Part shown: in pieces, positions 1-11,281 of the stretch
Layout of the letters: every line of letters begins with the position of its first letter
Position numbering within the stretch: position 1 is the stretch's first letter
Source of the DNA: Oxytricha trifallax
Lineage: Eukaryota; Ciliophora; Spirotrichea; Sporadotrichida; Oxytrichidae
Assembly (NCBI GenBank): GCA_000711775.1
Contig: ARYC01000461.1
Coordinates: forward strand, 92,172-156,171
Direction of reading: 5' to 3'
DNA length: 64,000 bases
Notes under the pieces: model-generated
The model's database searches: none
Told to the model about the DNA's origin: nothing
Seen by the model: only the letters and a program-made list of their open reading frames with translations
Translations under genes and position numbers: made by a program

Positions 1-291
1 TTCATTGATTATTTTTTTCAATAATTTATTTCATTGCATTCTAATTCTGCTTAAATTTAGAAAATCTCTTCCCAACAATGAGATAATATATATCTTAACT
101 AGAGCCCCCATTTGAAATTTCATCATTACTAATTTAGTCTTGATAAAGTGTCATTGGCAGCTAAGACACGTCTAATTTAACATTCTTAGAAGTTGAGTAT
201 TAGTAATTTTTAATGAAAACGCTGTAATTTTCATCATCATAAATTTTTATTGTTTTGGGAGACAAATATCTATGAACAATGCCAGTCGAAT

Positions 292-369
292 CAAAACCCC
301 AAAACCCCTTAATGAGGTTTATAAGTGCTTTGATTTGTAGGGAATTTGTTAGGGGTTGGGGTTATTAAT
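292..369 (+). repeat. Left terminal inverted repeat of TBE copy 1
   Basis: This 78-bp arm is an exact reverse complement of 4280-4357. The outer 17 bases are C4A4 telomere repeat. The arm then continues with a subterminal part that is partly shared with TBE copy 2. Confidence 0.96.
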
Positions 370-373
370 TAAA

Positions 374-1426
374 TGCGAGACAAAAATAGCAAGCTTTTGG
401 GGTCTATTTATGATGAAGATTATATAGATTTAGTGTTTAAACTGCGATATGGAGTTGATATATATACAGTGAATAAATCAAACCAGTACTAAACTATAAG
501 TCTATTGCTCTACTCATAAAGCGAAGTCCGTCAACTGTTCGTTCCCACTGTCTTATAGCACTATAATTAAAGAAATAGTAGCTAAATTCTTAGCCTAAGA
601 GGTAGTCAAAGTTTCTATAGAAGCATATTGACTATCTTATTAATGATAAAACTTTGAAGTATTGGGCTCACTTCTCTTTAGACCAACGAGCTACTATGTT
701 TCATCGCCAGTTCCCTGAGTTGAAGATCTCTGCTTAGTCTATAGCCAACATCTATAAACGAAATGGTATTTCTTACAAAGGTGTTAATCGTATCAAGAGA
801 GTGATTGATTTCACTCTGCCATTTTACAACAACAACTTAAATTATATTTATAATTAAATGCAGAGAGACTAATAGAATAATATAAAGTTTATGCATGCTA
901 ACGAGGCTGTGTTTACCTTCAACACTTTCATCTAGAAGTCTTGGTATAAGAGGCATAGTAATATAGAAGTATATGACTAGAAAGTCAACTAATTCTAGGA
1001 GGTATTAGCGAGGATGCTGGTTTAGAAACTTATGTTATTCATTCTCGCTCTATTAAGACAGAGCAGTATAATAAGTTCTTAGAGCAGCTAAGAGAGAAGT
1101 ACCCTGAATAAGAGATTATACTATTCGTTGATAATCTTTCTGTTCATAAGACTAAAGAAACAAGGAAGAGTTATGAGCAACTTAAGAATAACGGCAGTGT
1201 TCAACGTACCTTACAGTCCATAGTTTAATGGAATTGAGTTCTACTGGGGTATATTAAAAGGCCATTACAAGAAACTGCTGTTATACCACTTGATGCATGA
1301 CCTACCTATCGATACAGTAGACTTTATTAAAAGTTCAGCGAAGAGAGTAGATAATTTATTGGCTTAAAAGTGTGCGAAAGAAGGGAGAGTGAATGTATAT
1401 AAATAAGTTTTGTAGTTAAGTTAATG
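374..1426 (+). pseudogene. TBE transposase (42-kDa family), frameshifted
   Basis: DDE transposase that would cut and move the TBE; TBE transposases are also implicated in developmental DNA elimination. The start ATG is 4 bp inside the left repeat. Compared with copy 2 the frame breaks near 470-480, near 985 and near 1200, so no full protein can be made. Motifs remain in pieces: HANEAVFTF around 894-915, FVDNLSVH around 1120, and NGIEFYW near 1230. The first catalytic Asp is changed to Asn at codon 900-902 (copy 2 and the truncated copy 3 both have Asp). The second Asp and the Glu are present. It ends at TGA 1424-1426, only 10 bp from the convergent 22-kDa gene. This is a clear homologue but a dead copy. 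Confidence 0.9.
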
Positions 1427-1436
1427 AATATATAAG

Positions 1437-2224
1437 TCACATTTAGAATTCTTTAGAGGGAGCTGGCTTCTCTTTCTTTTCTTCTACTTCTTGCTTCCCT
1501 CCTCCTAAGTTTCTTCTCTTGCTGCCAGCTCCAGCATCTATATTCATTTACTCTGGAGGCTAAATATTTGAGTAAAGTCTCTTGCTAACTTCATACTTTG
1601 TCTGCGACTTTCGCTCTCTATGAAGCTTGCTCTATTCCTTCATCAAGAAGATGCCAGTACCAGATTTTTCTAAAGAGTTAAGCTACAAATCTTACTTGAA
1701 ATATAAGGGTGCTTCTGCAGCTCTGATAGCCAGCTCTCACTTATCTTGATCCCTTGTTTATCCTTATCTTCTGAAGAGATGCTGTACCTTTTCTTATGAG
1801 ATTCTTGAATAATTTCTTTCAAGTAATCACCTTTTATTGTTGCAAGTATGCCAAAGAAGTAGTTTCTTTCAGGAAGTTTATTTGACAACTGCTTCTTTGT
1901 AGGCAGGTACAACGAAACCTCTGGGTCATTCATTGCATTATCATATAAATTAGTCACAGAGATTTCAGGATAGTTTGGAATCTCTGCAAACTTTACATCT
2001 TAAGTTTTTAATGCTTTCTTCTCTTCGCAGAGTATGGCTCTTATAAATGAAATTTTAGTACCTTCCATCGATGGGAGAAACAAACCAACTACATAATCAA
2101 GATTAGTTACTATGAGTTCATTACCTTGCTGCACCAGGTAGCGGTGCAAATCCTCCTTGCTTCTAAATCTTTGAATCAATTCTTGTGCTTGCACTCTTTT
2201 CATTGCATCATTCATTGACTCCAT
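1437..2224 (-). pseudogene. TBE 22-kDa protein, one frameshift
   Basis: The accessory TBE gene of unknown function. It starts MESMNDAMKRVQAQELIQ and is colinear with the copy in TBE 2. Shared blocks include GTKISFIRAIL, PNYPEISVTNLY, PTKKQLSNKLPER and a basic C-terminal tail with HRERKSQT. The frame changes near 1668, so the last ~75 codons are in another phase. The stop TGA (1437-1439) is at the equivalent place in copy 2 after the same final residue, Met. Read in standard code the gene appears as two ORFs because of internal TAG/TAA codons. It converges on the transposase and diverges from the zinc-finger/kinase gene. Confidence 0.88.
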
Positions 2225-2789
2225 CTTGTTTACAGATCTAAGAAATGATATTCAAATTTAAGTTTATTGATTTCAATTATATACCTCTGTAAAACTTACT
2301 ATTAAATATGGGCATCCTATAGGAGGTCAACCTCTAAGAAGGATATGGAGAAGGTTTTGAGAACTGGTTTCAAACTTGAGAGATTGATATCAATTTCTAC
2401 TGTTATAGTTCCATATTTTTAAATTTAAATTGGTACGTACTTAATTAGGAGCAGCTCCTAAAATGCTAGTACTTAATTAGGAGCATTAATTAAAGCTAGT
2501 ACTTAATTAGGAGCACCCTAATTTTAATCATAAAATCACAAAATACCTCCTAAAGCAGTACGTACTTAATTAGGTGCACCTCCTAAATCGGTACGTACTA
2601 TAATCAACTTATTATTGATAGTAAAAATGGTTACTTTCTCACCCATTTTTAGAGCTGGTTCGTCTCTTAGTGCTCATTTATCTTCGCTAATACTCTAAGA
2701 ACTTCCCTTGATACTTGTAGGCTTGCAAAGCTCTCATATAAGCTCTCAGTTATAGAGGCAGTTTTATAATTTTAAATTCAAATTTAAAT
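2225..2789. promoter_or_regulatory. Divergent spacer of TBE 1 with repeated GTAC motifs
   Basis: This 565-bp spacer separates the starts of the 22-kDa and zinc-finger/kinase genes, so it must hold both promoters. Between about 2430 and 2600 the motif GTACTTAATTAGGAGC, or close forms of it, occurs about four to five times, with some GTACGTAC palindromes. TBE copy 2 has a spacer of nearly the same length with a different repeat set, also built around GTAC. A role as binding sites is inferred. Confidence 0.55.
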
Positions 2790-4358
2790 ATGAGCGCTAA
2801 CATTTTAAGAAAAACAACAGCACTTCCATAAAACTAAATGAGACTTACCTTTGGGAGCAATAAAAAGTGTGATAGCTGCGAGATGAACTCTCATAAGGAA
2901 CTACCAGAGCTATCACTTGATGTCTCTGTTATTAAAATTGAAATTAATAATAGAAAATTAATGGCAAACAAGTGTGTGGGAGACAGAGAGGAGGAGAAAG
3001 GTATTAATGAAATTCCTATACAAACTGAAGAAGTTGAAGTCTATTTTTGTGAGTTATGTGAGAGAGATTTTGCTCATAAATCAAGCTGGTACAGACACAT
3101 GAAGGAGCATAGAGAAGCAAAGCCCACTGTATACTTAAAGCATGATAAAATAGATGGAAAGTATGACTGCTTTGAGTGCCATAAGCAATACTCTCATACA
3201 AGAGACTTAAAGAAGCATCTATTAAAAGCTCACAAGAAAGATATAGAAGTTGAGAATCATGAAGTTGAGCTGAAGCTTCTAAACAAAAGAAAAGCGAGGG
3301 AATATTCTAAGGTCGTAGTACCTGAATAAGCTAGAGAGTTAGAGTAAGTTAAGAAGGCACGCAACCAACTGACCTCTGAAATAACAAAAATTATGATCAA
3401 GATTCAATACAAGAAAATACCGGTTCTTGCTTAAATTGACCTAGACACTTCTCTTTAAAGCTACCTTATAATAGAAGACTCCTTTGATAAGAAAGTTATC
3501 AATGATCATCAATACGCATACAAGGTGTATCCCTTCAACTATCTCTTAAGTGATGATAAATATCAGATGGAGTTTACAAATGAGTATCAAGTACTCACTT
3601 AAGCTAAGTTTAAAGAGTGTAGTTACTTAATCAAGCTAGATGCTGTTCTTCTTGCCAAGGATCATGTGGCTCTCAGACTCCCACTCTATGAAATGACCCT
3701 CAGAGATTTTATTACTGATCAAAGGAATCATAAGTAGCTTGCTTTGATAGCAACCTAAACCTTACAAGGTATAAAAGAGTTACATAAGTTAGGCTTTGTT
3801 CATAGAGATTTGAAGCCTGAGAATATTATGATAAACTTCTCACCTGTAAGAGTGGCAATTATTGACTTCAACAGAGCATTAAGGGTGGAAGTATCAAGGC
3901 TAGGAAGTGTTATGGGAACTCCAGGCTATTATCCTGAAAGAGAAGACTGGAGAGATGGAGATTATTAATGGGATGTGTGGGCTTTAGCAGCAATAATAAT
4001 AGAGTGCGATATGCCTCGCAACGATTACTACTCTACCAGGTGTGAGAAAGATGCTAAGCAAAGAATCAAGTAATTTATAGACAAAACCAGAGTCTCTCAA
4101 TCATTAAAATAAATGGCAGAATCAATAATATTAAAACCAAACTCTAGATCAGACATAATATTAGAGCAGATAGAGTTGTGGTTAAGTAAGATAAACTTCA
4201 GACCACTCCCACATGATCCTAAAGTGCATTTTGAGCGATTAAATTAAATAAATTTACTATAAATTTCACATTAAAACCTATTAATAACCCCAACCCCTAA
4301 CAAATTCCCTACAAATCAAAGCACTTATAAACCTCATTAAGGGGTTTTGGGGTTTTGA
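2790..4358 (+). CDS. TBE 57-kDa zinc-finger / kinase-like protein, intact frame
   Basis: The largest TBE gene, 522 codons plus stop, with no internal TGA. Two C2H2 zinc fingers lie in the N-terminal third (YFCELCERDF...H...H and YDCFECHKQYSHTRDLKKH). A protein-kinase-like domain follows, with the catalytic loop GFVHRDLKPEN and IDFNRALR where kinases usually have DFG. The start at 2790 (MSAN) is chosen because TBE copy 2 starts MAAN at the same place; an internal Met at 2838 is less likely. The frame runs through the right inverted repeat, and its stop TGA (4356-4358) is made from the element's last two bases plus the target-site A. The kinase role is an inference from motifs; the substrate is unknown. 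Confidence 0.9.
4280..4357 (-). repeat. Right terminal inverted repeat of TBE copy 1
   Basis: The 78-bp partner of 292-369 with no mismatch. The zinc-finger/kinase ORF of this element runs through the whole arm and stops on TGA at 4356-4358. Confidence 0.96.
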
Positions 4359-4360
4359 AT

Positions 4361-6636
4361 GTATTTTCTAAACAGCTTCTATAGTGCTAATTAAAACTCT
4401 TAAACTTTGTTCTCTGCTTTGCTGCATAATAAACTGACCCAAACTGTACATTCAATTAAGATTTTGGTTTCAACATTTTATTGTCATAGGATATTACAAT
4501 TATACAATGCTAGCTTGGTCCTACTTCAGCATTTCTTAAAAAGGACAAAATCTTGAACTCAGCCTATAGTTGCTAAACTAAGTTAAAATTAAAGTTTATT
4601 TCGTCAAAATTATAATTGATTTGACTTACCTTAACTTAATTAAATTCTATCTTGTCTTTTGTTAGAATTTATTATTCTTTCGATAGCTAAAGTATCATTT
4701 GAATCTCGTTCCTAATGAATGGGTTAAGAGTTACTGTAAAACCTAGCTTTGTATTTTCATATGTATGATTAATTACAAATTTTTGATTGGTTATAACAGT
4801 GTCAATATACTACACACTTGAATCTTCATTTTAATTAATCAAAATGAGTGATTGATCTATAGGCAAGTCACTATGATGTGATTGATCACTATTCTAGTTA
4901 CTAGCATTGCAATTACTTTTAATTTGTTGATTTTTTAATTGTTTTTCTCTATTTATTTCACTACCTAAATTATTAATACATTAATATCTTACAAGTTAAG
5001 GGTAACCATTTTGTTAAAGTTCATCAATGCTATGAGATCTCAAATGAGTTAAGAGCACCTCTTTAGTTTTTTAAGCTTTTTATTCCTCATTTTTTATGCA
5101 TGCTTGACATCTGTATATTCCTCCTTTCTTGGGTTAAATAAATTTACCATTATTTCTAGTATAAGTTTATTAATGCCTTTTCAATTCAACTCCAGTGAAC
5201 ACATTTTTACATTAACCACACTCATAAAGATTTATGGGTTATTTTGATTTGTTGATGGCCCTTGATTTTCTTCAGGCTTGCCATCGAATGTAAAATTGTT
5301 TGTAGCTTTAATCTTTTTTGTTTACAATGATCCATGAATGTTATATCACCTCATCACTATTTTATACCTGACTGATTTTATTAGAAGACTCAATTTTATT
5401 TAAAGAGTCATCACTCGAATCATTAATTGAAGAAAGGGAGGAAGAAAGTTGTCTCATATTTAATACAAATTTAATTAAGTATATTCAAATAAGGGTATTA
5501 AATATTAGCATTAAATGATTAAATCAGGGACTTGGGGGAATTTTATTGGAAAAATTAAATTTGAGTTTACTGAAGAAAATAAAGGGGAATCCTGAAAAGG
5601 AGTTGTAAGTCAAATCTAATAATATGAGGAGATTCCTTTAAAAAAATAGGGAGTTTACTGATAATTTATATAATTTGACAATATTTTTATTTTATTTATG
5701 TGATTATACATAAATTTAATTTTAAGCTTTTTTGACTACTATTTTATCATTTTAACATTGAACAAGTTATTATCAAATATATACTCTGAGTTGAGCCTTA
5801 CTCTTCTTTAACTTATCAAATTAATTTTAAGTCAACATTCTTAAATTAAACCAATAGAATTTTTAATTTATGTTAATATACATAAATTTTCAAATACAAT
5901 TTATACTTATTAAAACCTATTATTGCTAAAATACAAAAGAATAGGAAATTGTACAAATTAAAAATACAAAAAACTGCCATATACTTTAAAGTTTAAATAT
6001 ATTTACAATTAATAGTATAAAATGTCTTAAAACGAGAGCATTTGTAGATTTATTTTTTATAGTTTACTAACTGTCCCCTATTTATTTTTATGTGCATATT
6101 TAATTTATATAGTTTTTCTCAAACCCTTCTATTTGAGCGGAGCTAAGATTTGTTATTTTTTTTCTAATGCATTATGTGATGTAATGTTTAAGAGCGCTTT
6201 ATATGCATTCAATGTTTTTTCTTCGAATAAATACCTAAATTTTTTATATTCTCCCTCAGTTATAAAATTCAGAAGTTATATATTCTTATTTTTTAAAAAA
6301 TTAGGCTAGGTTTGTATCTAAAAACATAAAGTAAGTAAATGTAATAGAAATTGAGTTTGAAAAATGATTAAGGAACCTTACTTTGCTTTATATTGCTATT
6401 GTCTTTTTAAATGGATAAGATCCATTTTTATTAATAACAATGTAATTAATGTCTGTTTTAATTTGAGAGAATGATAATTCTTGATTTTCAAAAAATTCAT
6501 ATACAATAATTAGTTAGTAAGCTTTAGCTAATTATTAAATAGCATTAACATAAATTAAAATCGTGAGGGACCTCAGGGAAATATCACGAACATAAATAAC
6601 AGAACATTAAATGGACGCCTTAACACAAAATCATGA
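4361..6636. other. Body of zinc-finger ORF and divergent spacer to the 22-kDa-like ORF
   Basis: 4361-5457 is the zinc-finger ORF described separately. The rest, 5458-6636, is AT-rich and has no convincing frame. By analogy with TBEs it would be the divergent promoter region, although at about 1.1 kb it is twice the usual 565 bp. An ATG at 6612 opens a short frame that may be the displaced N-terminus of the 22-kDa-like ORF. Confidence 0.4.
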
Positions 6637-7281
6637 AGGTACAATCACCTAAAATATTCACGTAAATATTTATGTCTTAACATAATAGTTGGGTATCACT
6701 TACCAAGCTATAAGAAAACAAGCATGAGATTCATTAAAGATGTGTTGGCTTCAAGAAAAGAGCTACTAAAGTCTGCAAATGTAATTTTTGCAAACGTACC
6801 TAATTACCCCAAAATAGGATTCGTGAACATATTTAATTATGTAAAAGATGACGAAATAGTTAATAGGTACCTTGGTGTCCATGATGCTGCAAATGACCTT
6901 CCTGACAAGCATTTATTTTATTGAGTATTAGGAACTCTTAAAAATGAAAGGTTGAAATAAATTGTTATGTCTAAGCAAACTTAAAGAAATCAAGCAAAGG
7001 ACGATTAACAAATAGGGAAGACCATCAAGGTAAGTTGGGAGTTCCTTAAAAAGATTTAGTCTATTCCACATTTCTCAAGTAAGTGTATATAAATATTTAT
7101 GTCTATATAGACCGAAAAGGTAAAGCTCTTTCATTACTTAAGTAGAAATCGTTGGGTAGAAAATAATCTAAAAAGAGAAAGAGATACGAAATTTCAGGCT
7201 ATGAAGAAGAACAAAAATATGGAAGTTAATTTTAGTAGACATAACCAAATATGTCCTTCAGAGAAGAAAATGCTATCATGA
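6637..7281 (+). pseudogene. Stand-alone relative of the TBE 22-kDa protein
   Basis: A plus-strand frame of about 214 codons matching the TBE 22-kDa protein along most of its length: LPSYKKTSMRFIKDVL for LPSMEGTKISFIRAIL, NVPNYPKIGFVNIFNYV for EIPNYPEISVTNLYDNA, then VLGTLKNERLKQIV. No TBE inverted repeat or transposase is seen beside it. It carries one in-frame TGA at 6922-6924, exactly where TBE copies have Gly (GGN to TGA). The frame continues to TGA 7279-7281 with several TAA/TAG read as Gln. The N-terminal ~50 residues are missing or out of frame. It is far more diverged than the two TBE copies are from each other. Either an ancient relic or a repurposed gene. Confidence 0.78.
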
Positions 7282-9313
7282 AGAGTCCTCCAGGAAAAAA
7301 GCTTTAATTGTATTGATTTTATTAAGACTTAAATAAAATTAAAATTTATGTATATGTTTATTTTAAGAAATTAATTATCAAGCTTGCAATTGAAGTTAAT
7401 TATAGCAAAATTTTTCACTATTAACATAATCATTTATGTTAATTTTAAATCTGGATTCCTTCACAATTTAAAAGTGCTTAGGGTTTGACAATTTAAACTA
7501 AAGTTTAATAATTTTTTTTTTATAAACCTATTTTACTCTTGAGAAAATGTTTTCAATACAATTATATTTTGAGGAATACGATGCATTAAATAATAAAGTC
7601 CAACCCTTTTCCTAAACAGCTTCTTTCAATATCTTAGAATGATAAACCCTAAGATTATCAAGAAATATAGTTAAGTTTTTCCCTTTCTATCAAATAAAAA
7701 GGATTTGCAGAACTTAGAATAAATCATATGTTTTAATTGTTTTTTGCTATATTCTAAAACATTCAAGACTATACTTAGCACTTATAATCACAACTGCTGC
7801 TAGTGTATGTAACTTAACCACCCCCCTTTTTTTAAAACCTAATTATTGTATTTATGGGCCCAAGATCAGTAATTAATTGAATGAGGCTTAAAATTGTTTC
7901 ATCGAGGCTAACAATATTCAACCCATTTTCTAATTCCTTTTTTTATTATTTAAAACCCTAATTAAGTCTTATTTAATTTATTATTTTTTGAGATCACTTA
8001 TATTGTAGTCAGTTCGTATAGGCTTGAATTTTATACCATTTTTTTATAAAGTGAATAAAAATTTGCCGTCGAGATTTTTAATTCTGGAAATTGTCTGTGA
8101 GAGTTTATTGCTCTTTATTACAATAAAAATAGCATTTAGTCTTCTAAAGTCTTTTTAGAAATCAAATAATTAAATTGCTCTTAAGTAATTTTAATTTTCC
8201 TACTTTTTAGAACTTCGCTATTTTAAATAGAACTTTTTATTTTTTTAATTAGTTTTTTATTAGTTTTTCAGAAAGTTTTAATGCCTAATGTATTTCTTTT
8301 ATAGTAGCATTGAATATAATTTTTATCAAAATCTCAGCAAACAAATAAGTTCGGTTTATTTGATATATTCTTCGTTTATCTTTTCCATATATATATAAAT
8401 TTATAATATTAATTAATTTAATCAATTTACATATTTTACTTCAATTTTGATAAATATAAAATCATAAAGAAATATAAAAATTTATACAAGATATTAATTC
8501 ATGAATTTATTAAGAGGTAACTTACATATGTAACATAAATGAAATTAAATAAAAACTTCCATAGAATATTAATAATTTAGTATAAATTTTTGAATTTTAT
8601 ACTACATTCAAAGAAGATATTTGTAGTCGTAATTATTATTAATTTTGTAAACTAAATAAATAAAATTAGTGACGAACGAAATCACCTATAATTTAAAATG
8701 CATGAAAAAGTGTCGTTACATTTCTATATTATATCTTACAAATATCTTTTAACTTAATTAAATTGTAATTTCTATTTGACATATCTCTGACTACCCACTT
8801 AACTTTGTCCTCGTCTATATTCATCTGTTTACTTAATCATTAATATTATTGATAAAAAATATAGTTAATATTAAAAATAAATAACTTCTAATGCACAATA
8901 TATTCATATCTAACTCTAATTATTTTGATTTTGTTGAAATTTCAGTTTTATGAATATTGAGAGTATAAATTTTTATTAAATTTAAACATTCTTTATAAAA
9001 TATCGGCATAAGATCAAACTTCTTTAATACATTACAAAGCCAAGTAGGGCTATTCAACTTTCTCTTTCACCAAGTAAACTTTAAAATTACAATTTTTTAA
9101 TTAAAACCCACCTTTATATCGTGTCGCTGAATTGTAGTAACCAATCTTTCATTTTCACGATAGCGCTCTTAGATGATATATTTTTTTTCTAAAAATGGAT
9201 GATCCAAGCAATCTAACTCATAAAATAATGAATGCTTTGCAATAAAATGAAACTATAGGATAAATTCTTATATCAATTCTGAGTTTTAACACTCCTTCAC
9301 TTATTGAATCTAA
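7282..9313. other. AT-rich DNA, no gene seen
   Basis: No long frame, inverted repeat or TBE end was found. If the 22-kDa-like ORF came from a TBE, its transposase should lie here on the minus strand; none of the DDE motifs could be found. A small more GC-rich patch at 9030-9200 has no clear frame. Confidence 0.4.
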
Positions 9314-10826
9314 TTAATAATAATAATAATAATAATAATTTGATCACATTGGGGTCTCTGGGGACCCCCGATCAATAAGCTTTAAAGCATATAAGGGTCT
9401 AGCTCTTTTAATAATAATTTGTATCATCTGATCTGTTCAATCTCTGTGGTTGTCTCAGTTAGATTCTTTTAATTAAATCTAATAAATTTACTAAAAATAA
9501 TGAATTTTTATGAGACCATAACTGTCTAAGGTATACTCTTTCTTGGTAGAAACTGATTACCTACTTTTCAATCTCTTTCTCTTCTTCTTCTCTTTCTATG
9601 GATCTAACTCCATCATAGACTCCGAACTCTACATATTCTTAGAGTTCTTACATGGTTTCGTCAAATGATCTGAGTGTTCTGTAGTTTATCTCAAGGCAGT
9701 CAATAGAGTTGCAAATTGGACACCATTTCCCATTAATCTTCAGTTCATGAAGTCCCACTTCCTAGAACATCTTTGATTAATTTTTATTTTATTTAGGATA
9801 TAGAAGTCCCAAATCTTTTATGTATTATTTAATATGTGTAATTAATTGAATTGGATAATATCCAGATTTAACTAGTAAATCTATGGGGTTTAGTGATTTA
9901 GGGGTTTCTGGGTTTTCAAAAGTATTCTTAGTTAAATTGTTGATTAAGTTGTTTTACTTTTGGTTGAGTGGTGCATACTCCTTCTTATTGATGTGACAGT
10001 GTTATTTTATTTTTAAAATTTTAGTATTAAATAGCCTAATATTCTTGGGGTGATCCCGTCATATCTTTGGTAACTTTATGTCATATCTTGGGGTGATTCT
10101 CTAATAAGTGTTCCTTTTCCTATTACATAGGTAATTAGTAGTCGTGACGTATTAGAGATTTGGAGTGATTCCTTCAGATTTCTATCTTTGTTGCTTTCTC
10201 CCATTGAATAGGAAAGTGGCTCCCCTGAGCCTTCTAGTTTGGTCCGATGTTGGAACTTTTTATGGAGAGAGTTGTTAATGTTTATGAGGATTTAGACAGT
10301 GTTGAATTTCTTCCTTCTACTTTTATTAATTTTGTGTAGTTCTTACTTAGAGATGTATTAACTAATGACTAGATTTCTTCGGTTAGGCCTCATGCCAACT
10401 TGAAGTTGAAAATGTCATCATGAACAGAGAGTGGACATTGGGGGAGGTTTTTGGAGCTGGGCAGTATACTAATTGGACGTCAATAAACTTTTTGGCAGAT
10501 TTAGATTGCTTGATTCTCATGTAATCAATTCGAAAATTAAGAAAACTTATGGAGAGTGAGTGCTCCATATGCTAGGCATTGTAAGAATAGCGCCTAGCAG
10601 GTTGTGAACGGGTACTAAAAGAATGTACTGACTTAAGGGTGTCAAAACAGACATACTCTATGATATTGGCCACTCGTGAGTATGTTGGTACTTCTCTGTT
10701 AAAACGCACCTCCGGATCCTATGATCCGTCTGGGGAGGGACGCTTTTCAGACTAATGAGGTAAACTTTTACCTCTATCTTCAGAACGGTTCGTCTTCTCC
10801 TCATCGTTCCAACCTAATAAAATTTT
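9314..10826 (-). mobile_element. LINE-like retroelement, copy 1 (decayed)
   Basis: Read on the minus strand, the element ends in a 3' tail made of a short stem-loop (GGGGTCCCCAGAGACC) followed by (TTA)n, seen on the plus strand as a TAA microsatellite at 9314-9340. The same tail ends two other copies in this window. Upstream on the minus strand there are long frames without TGA: about 10826-10060 in one phase, and 9790-9380 with a C-terminal piece containing KWCPICNSID. Frames shift several times, so it is dead. A non-LTR class is inferred from the microsatellite tail and the apparent 5' truncation; no complete reverse-transcriptase motif was seen. Confidence 0.6.
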
Positions 10827-11281
10827 TTTTACAATTTTAAATTGATCTTATTGAATCTATATAAAAAAATATGCAACAACTTGCACATTTGAATTGGGAG
10901 TGTTAGATTAAGCTAATTGCAAAGTTCAATACTGTAAGCAGATGTAGGAGGGTATTTATTATTTTTGAATTTCTTTTTAAAGAGAAGTTAATTTTTGATT
11001 AATTAAACTTCAAGAATTTAGGTGAAAGATTTCTGGGACATATATTTTTTCTGAAGGGACCAAGCTAGCTTGAAAATGGTAACATTGTTCATTTATTAAA
11101 TAAAAAACAATTATTATTAATTTAGTGTAGTTTGTTTATTAAATATAGCCAATGTGAGAGGGGGAAGCCAATAAACTTGGTGGAAGGATTGAATATTAGA
11201 ATGAATAAAAGGTTCTTTTACACTTTAAGAAAGGATTTAAAACTGGCTCTATTTGAGAGCATTTCAAGTTAAACGAGATCC
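10827..11281. other. AT-rich spacer
   Basis: No supported gene. A short region near 11160-11260 may be the edge of the following coding island. Confidence 0.35.

Larger units (their letters stand above)
292..4357 (+). mobile_element. TBE1-like: Complete telomere-bearing element (TBE), copy 1
   Basis: A 4,066-bp DNA transposon of the Oxytricha TBE family (Tc1/mariner type). Both ends are perfect 78-bp inverted repeats beginning CAAAACCCCAAAACCCC, which is the C4A4 telomere repeat. The direct repeat AAT flanks it at 289-291 and 4358-4360, matching the known ANT target duplication. Three genes lie inside in the known TBE order: transposase (+), 22-kDa ORF (-), and zinc-finger/kinase ORF (+). 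The transposase is broken by frameshifts, but the zinc-finger/kinase frame is open throughout. It is inserted in the last codons of an older minus-strand zinc-finger ORF. TBEs are known to be removed from the somatic genome during development, so this insertion should be silent in the macronucleus. Confidence 0.96.
237..5457 (-). pseudogene. C2H2 zinc-finger ORF split by TBE copy 1
   Basis: A minus-strand ORF starting MRQLSSSLSS at 5457. It is in one frame down to the TBE edge at 4361 and resumes in phase at 288 after the TBE and one AAT copy are removed, ending at TGA 237-239 (383 codons). It contains LYECGQCKNVFTGVELKRH and YRCQACIK...LLTHLRSH, a pair of C2H2-like fingers in the same layout as the TBE 57-kDa protein. 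A later stretch (LQAEFKILSFLRN) may be the remains of a kinase N-lobe. One TGA interrupts the frame at 5272-5274. Together with the 22-kDa-like ORF at 6637-7281 it forms a divergent pair as in TBEs. It is probably a diverged TBE relic or a TBE-derived gene, but a host zinc-finger gene is possible. Confidence 0.68.

Noticed and set aside
3016-3201. Minus-strand ORF (61 codons, starts MYESIAYGTQSS)
   Set aside because: It is antisense to the zinc-finger region of the TBE 57-kDa gene, which is conserved in copy 2.
292-4357. Micronuclear chromosome end (real telomere) at the C4A4 tracts
   Set aside because: The tracts are 17 bp, paired as inverted repeats with an AAT duplication and TBE genes between them, so they are transposon ends.
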